A DNA stretch of 64,000 nucleotides from positions 62,001 to 126,000 of the forward strand of contig NZ_SMNQ01000002.1 in the NCBI RefSeq assembly GCF_004353505.1, in the 5' to 3' direction. This document shows positions 60,672 to 64,000 of this stretch, piece after piece (positions within the stretch are counted from its first letter, which is position 1; every line of letters starts with the position of its first letter). Both the position numbers and the translations under genes were made by a program. The notes below the pieces were generated by a model, which saw only the letters and a list, made by a program, of their open reading frames with translations, searched no databases and had not been told where the DNA came from. This DNA comes from Streptomyces sp. WAC05374 (GTDB taxonomy: Bacteria; Actinomycetota; Actinomycetes; Streptomycetales; Streptomycetaceae).

Positions 60672-60786
60672 CGGCACTCTGGAATGACTCGAAAAATTGG
60701 ACGTTCTCGCGGGGGTAGGCTCAACAGCGGCCGGTGGGATCTGACGCCGCCGGCATTCGACATGTGGAGAGGAGCCCTGACCCAGG

Positions 60787-62874
60787 GTGAGCACCAAGCC
60801 GACCACCACAGACCTCGAGTGGACCGAGCTGGACCAGCGGGCCGTCGACACCGCCCGCATCCTGGCCGCCGATGCCGTACAGAAGGTCGGCAACGGCCAT
60901 CCCGGTACGGCGATGAGCCTGGCCCCGGCCGCGTACACCCTCTTCCAGAAGGTGATGCGGCACGACCCGGCGGACGCCGACTGGACCGGGCGCGACCGTT
61001 TCGTGCTGTCCGCCGGACACTCGTCCCTGACGCTGTACACCCAGCTCTACCTGGCCGGGTTCGGCCTGGAGCTGGACGACCTGAAGGCGTTCCGGACCTG
61101 GGGCTCCAAGACCCCGGGCCACCCCGAGTACGGTCACACGGTCGGCGTCGAGACGACGACCGGTCCGCTGGGCCAGGGTGTGGCGAACGCGGTGGGCATG
61201 GCCATGGCCGCCCGCTACGAGCGCGGCCTGTTCGACCCCGAGGCGGCGCCCGGCACCTCGCCGTTCGACCACTTCGTCTACTGCATCGCCGGTGACGGCT
61301 GCCTCCAGGAGGGCATCTCCGCGGAGGCGTCGTCCACGGCCGGCCACCAGAAGCTCGGCAACCTGATCCTGCTGTGGGACGACAACCACATCTCGATCGA
61401 GGGCGACACCGAGACCGCCGTCTCCGAAGACACGATGAAGCGGTACGAGGCGTACGGCTGGCACGTCCAGCGCGTGGAGCCGAAGGAGAACGGCGACCTC
61501 GACCCCGAGGCCCTCTTCGCAGCGATCCAGGCCGCGCGGGCGGAGACCTCGCGCCCGTCGTTCATCGCGATGCGCTCCATCATCGCCTGGCCCGCGCCCA
61601 ACGCGCAGAACACCGAGGCCGCCCACGGCTCGGCGCTCGGCGACGAGGAGGTCGCGGCCACCAAGCGCGTCCTGGGCTTCGACCCCGAGAAGTCCTTCGA
61701 GGTTTCGGACGAAGTCATCGGCCACACCCGCCAGGCCCTCGACCGCGGCCGCGAGGCCCGCGCGGAGTGGGAGAAGCGGTTCCAGGAGTGGCGCGCGGCC
61801 AACCCGGAGCGCGCCGCCGAGTTCGACCGCATCGCCGCGGGCGAGCTGCCCACGGGCTGGGAGGAGAAGCTCCCGGTCTTCGAGACCGGCAAGGGCGTCG
61901 CCACCCGCGCCGCCTCCGGCAAGGTGCTCCAGGCGCTGGGCGCGGTCATCCCCGAGCTGTGGGGCGGCTCCGCCGACCTGGCCGGCTCGAACAACACGAC
62001 GATCGACAAGACGTCGTCGTTCCTCCCCGAGGGCAACCCGCTGCCCGAGGCCGACCCGTACGGCCGCACGATCCACTTCGGCATCCGCGAGCACGCCATG
62101 GCCGCGGAGATGAACGGCATCGCGCTGCACGGCAACACCCGCATCTTCGGCGGCACCTTCCTGGTGTTCTCCGACTACATGCGCAACGCCGTCCGCCTGT
62201 CCGCGCTGATGCACCTGCCGGTGACGTACGTGTGGACGCACGACTCCATCGGCCTCGGCGAGGACGGCCCGACGCACCAGCCGGTCGAGCACCTGGCCTC
62301 GCTGCGCGCCATCCCGGGCCTGAACATCGTGCGCCCGGCCGACGCCAACGAGACGTCGATCGCCTGGCGCGAGATCCTGCGCCGCTGGACCAAGGAGTTC
62401 GGCAAGGGCGCCCCGCACGGTCTGGCGCTCACCCGCCAGGGCGTGCCGACGTACGAGTGGAACGACGACGCCGCCCGCGGTGGCTACGTGATGTTCGACG
62501 CCGAAGGCGGCGAGCCGCAGGTGGTGCTGATCGCCACGGGCTCCGAGGTGCACCTGGCCGTCCAGGCGCGCGAGGAGCTCCAGGCCGCCGGCATCCCGAC
62601 CCGGGTCGTGTCGATGCCGTCCGTCGAGTGGTTCGAGGAGCAGGACCAGGGGTACCGGGATGCGGTGCTGCCGCCGTCGGTCAAGGCGCGCGTCGCGGTC
62701 GAGGCCGGCATCGGCCTGACCTGGCACCGGTACGTCGGTGACGCCGGCCGTGTCGTCTCGCTGGAGCACTTCGGCGCTTCGGCCGACGGCAAGGTGCTCT
62801 TCCGGGAGTTCGGCTTCACCGCCGAGGCGGTCGCCGCCGCGGCCAGGGAATCGATCGAAGCCGCAGCGCGCTGA
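60787..62874 (+). CDS. tkt: Transketolase
   Basis: 695 residues, full length. The GTG start ([20 protein letters not shown]) has GAGGAG 12 bp upstream. Conserved segments: [37 protein letters not shown], the TPP motif beginning [15 protein letters not shown] and closing with DDNHISIEG, then the pyrimidine-binding domain with [19 protein letters not shown] (catalytic Glu) and [19 protein letters not shown]. It interconverts pentose-phosphate sugars with TPP and Mg2+. It is followed 35 bp later by tal, a common actinobacterial operon (tkt-tal-zwf-opcA). Confidence 0.96.
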   Translation: MSTKPTTTDLEWTELDQRAVDTARILAADAVQKVGNGHPGTAMSLAPAAYTLFQKVMRHDPADADWTGRDRFVLSAGHSSLTLYTQLYLAGFGLELDDLKAFRTWGSKTPGHPEYGHTVGVETTTGPLGQGVANAVGMAMAARYERGLFDPEAAPGTSPFDHFVYCIAGDGCLQEGISAEASSTAGHQKLGNLILLWDDNHISIEGDTETAVSEDTMKRYEAYGWHVQRVEPKENGDLDPEALFAAIQAARAETSRPSFIAMRSIIAWPAPNAQNTEAAHGSALGDEEVAATKRVLGFDPEKSFEVSDEVIGHTRQALDRGREARAEWEKRFQEWRAANPERAAEFDRIAAGELPTGWEEKLPVFETGKGVATRAASGKVLQALGAVIPELWGGSADLAGSNNTTIDKTSSFLPEGNPLPEADPYGRTIHFGIREHAMAAEMNGIALHGNTRIFGGTFLVFSDYMRNAVRLSALMHLPVTYVWTHDSIGLGEDGPTHQPVEHLASLRAIPGLNIVRPADANETSIAWREILRRWTKEFGKGAPHGLALTRQGVPTYEWNDDAARGGYVMFDAEGGEPQVVLIATGSEVHLAVQAREELQAAGIPTRVVSMPSVEWFEEQDQGYRDAVLPPSVKARVAVEAGIGLTWHRYVGDAGRVVSLEHFGASADGKVLFREFGFTAEAVAAAARESIEAAAR

Positions 62875-62909
62875 CGCCGGTATACGAACTAGTAGGAGAT
62901 GCAATTCTC

Positions 62910-64000
62910 ATGACAGACGCACTCAAGCGCCTCTCCGACGAAGGCGTCGCGATCTGGCTGGACGACCTGTCCCGCAAGCGGATCACCACCGGCAACCTCG
63001 CCGAGCTGATCGACCAGCAGCACGTGGTGGGCGTCACCACCAACCCGTCGATCTTCCAGAAGGCGATCTCCGAGGGCCACGGCTACGACCAGCAGCTCTC
63101 GGACCTGGCCGCCCGTGAGGTGACCGTCGAGGAAGCCATCCGCATGATCACCACGGCGGACGTGCGCGACGCCGCCGACATCCTGCGGCCGGTCTTCGAC
63201 GCGACGCAGGGCCAGGACGGTCGCGTGTCGATCGAGGTGGACCCGCGCCTGGCGCACAACACCAAGGCGACCGTTGCCGAGGCCAAGCAGCTCGCGTGGC
63301 TGGTGGACCGGCCGAACACGCTCATCAAGATCCCGGCGACCAAGGCGGGCCTGCCCGCGATCACCGAGGTCATCGGCCTGGGCATCAGCGTCAACGTCAC
63401 GCTGATCTTCTCGCTGGAGCGCTACCGCGCGGTGATGGACGCCTACCTGGCCGGTCTGGAGAAGGCCAAGGAGCGCGGCCTGGACCTGTCGAAGATCCAC
63501 TCCGTGGCGTCCTTCTTCGTGTCCCGCGTGGACACCGAGATCGACAAGCGCCTGGACTCCCTGGGCACCGACGAGGCCAAGGCGCTGCGCGGCAAGGCCG
63601 CCCTCGCCAACGCGCGTCTGGCCTACGAGGCGTACGAGGAGGTGTTCGGCGGCGAGCGCTGGGCGGCGCTGGACAGGGCGCAGGCCAACAAGCAGCGTCC
63701 GCTGTGGGCCTCGACGGGCGTCAAGGACCCGGCGTACAAGGACACGCTGTACGTCGACGACCTGGTCGCCCCGGGCACGGTGAACACCATGCCGGAGGCC
63801 ACCCTGGAGGCCACCGCCGACCACGGCTCGATCACCGGCAACACGATCGCGGGGACGTACGACCAGGCGCGCGCCGACCTCGCGGCCCTCGAGAAGCTCG
63901 GCATCAGCTACGACGACGTCGTGCAGCTCCTGGAGGACGAGGGCGTCGACAAGTTCGAGGCGTCCTGGAACGACCTGCTCAAGTCGACCGAGGCGGAGCT
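62910..64000 (+). CDS. tal: Transaldolase, actinobacterial type (3' end outside window)
   Basis: At least 363 residues are visible and the frame is open at the window end. The start has AGGAGA upstream. The typical N-terminus [20 protein letters not shown] is followed by [15 protein letters not shown]. The Schiff-base Lys is in [16 protein letters not shown], and [18 protein letters not shown] is the next conserved strand. [14 protein letters not shown] and [15 protein letters not shown] are family marks. It transfers dihydroxyacetone between sugar phosphates in the pentose phosphate pathway, working with transketolase encoded just before. Confidence 0.95.
   Translation, partial: MTDALKRLSDEGVAIWLDDLSRKRITTGNLAELIDQQHVVGVTTNPSIFQKAISEGHGYDQQLSDLAAREVTVEEAIRMITTADVRDAADILRPVFDATQGQDGRVSIEVDPRLAHNTKATVAEAKQLAWLVDRPNTLIKIPATKAGLPAITEVIGLGISVNVTLIFSLERYRAVMDAYLAGLEKAKERGLDLSKIHSVASFFVSRVDTEIDKRLDSLGTDEAKALRGKAALANARLAYEAYEEVFGGERWAALDRAQANKQRPLWASTGVKDPAYKDTLYVDDLVAPGTVNTMPEATLEATADHGSITGNTIAGTYDQARADLAALEKLGISYDDVVQLLEDEGVDKFEASWNDLLKSTEAE

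Overview
The window is 64 kb of a very GC-rich actinobacterial chromosome, almost certainly Streptomyces. Supporting signs are third-codon GC bias, frequent GTG starts, ATGA/GTGA start-stop overlaps, TAGNNT-type -10 boxes with short leaders, a perfect CebR box, and the order sufT-sufU-sufS-sufC-Rieske-sufD-sufB-sufR / ABC / ctaA / ctaB / tkt / tal. I see no tRNA, rRNA, CRISPR array, insertion sequence, prophage or plasmid origin.

Layout. 0-5.6 kb: small accessory genes (MarR fragment, class V aminotransferase, nuclease-like protein, RibD-type reductase, a methyltransferase gene that has lost its catalytic core, and a divergent AraC regulator/quinone oxidoreductase pair). 5.6-8.5 kb: alpha-ketoglutarate semialdehyde dehydrogenase divergent from an IclR regulator with a strong palindrome between them. 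8.6-13 kb: membrane protein, DesK/NarL-type two-component system and a class B penicillin-binding protein. 13-15.7 kb: a rifampicin monooxygenase (rox) gene with an upstream inverted repeat resembling the rifamycin-associated element, and an AraC/GyrI-like regulator. 15.8-17.9 kb: a secreted GH5-FN3-CBM3 cellulase under a CebR operator.

18-36.3 kb is a plant cell-wall (pectin/uronate) catabolic island. One long minus-strand series carries GntR regulator, DHDPS-like enzyme, IlvD/Edd sugar-acid dehydratase, MalF/MalG-type permeases, Gfo/Idh/MocA oxidoreductase, PmoA-like protein, GH43, pectinesterase, solute-binding lipoprotein, rhamnogalacturonan acetylesterase and pectate lyase. Next to it are an MFS transporter, an unrecognised 393-residue protein, kdgD (5-dehydro-4-deoxyglucarate dehydratase) and divergent uronate dehydrogenase (udh). 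kdgD and udh are driven by near-ideal divergent promoters carrying matching 18-bp repeats at their +1 regions. Extracellular enzymes would release uronates and oligosaccharides and the transporter would import them. Udh would oxidise uronate to aldarate, KdgD would yield alpha-ketoglutarate semialdehyde, and the dehydrogenase at 5.6 kb would finish to alpha-ketoglutarate. The aldarate dehydratase step and the transporter ATPase are not obvious in the window.

36.3-48.2 kb: tandem TerD-domain protein, SDR, a conserved hypothetical, a secreted nuclease/phosphatase-like protein behind a probable PHO box, a double ABM-domain protein, a three-gene membrane/stress cluster (holin-like, DUF3618, DUF4235), a 68-aa secreted peptide, dapD, an ECF sigma factor with a membrane-anchored partner, a self-regulated SMR efflux/TetR operon and a VOC protein. 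48.2-55 kb: the SUF iron-sulfur cluster operon led by sufR, with the CAAC-N6-GTTG operator at the sufR start. 55-64 kb: an ABC-2 exporter, ctaA, an amidohydrolase-like gene, a small conserved gene, ctaB, tkt and the start of tal, which runs off the window.
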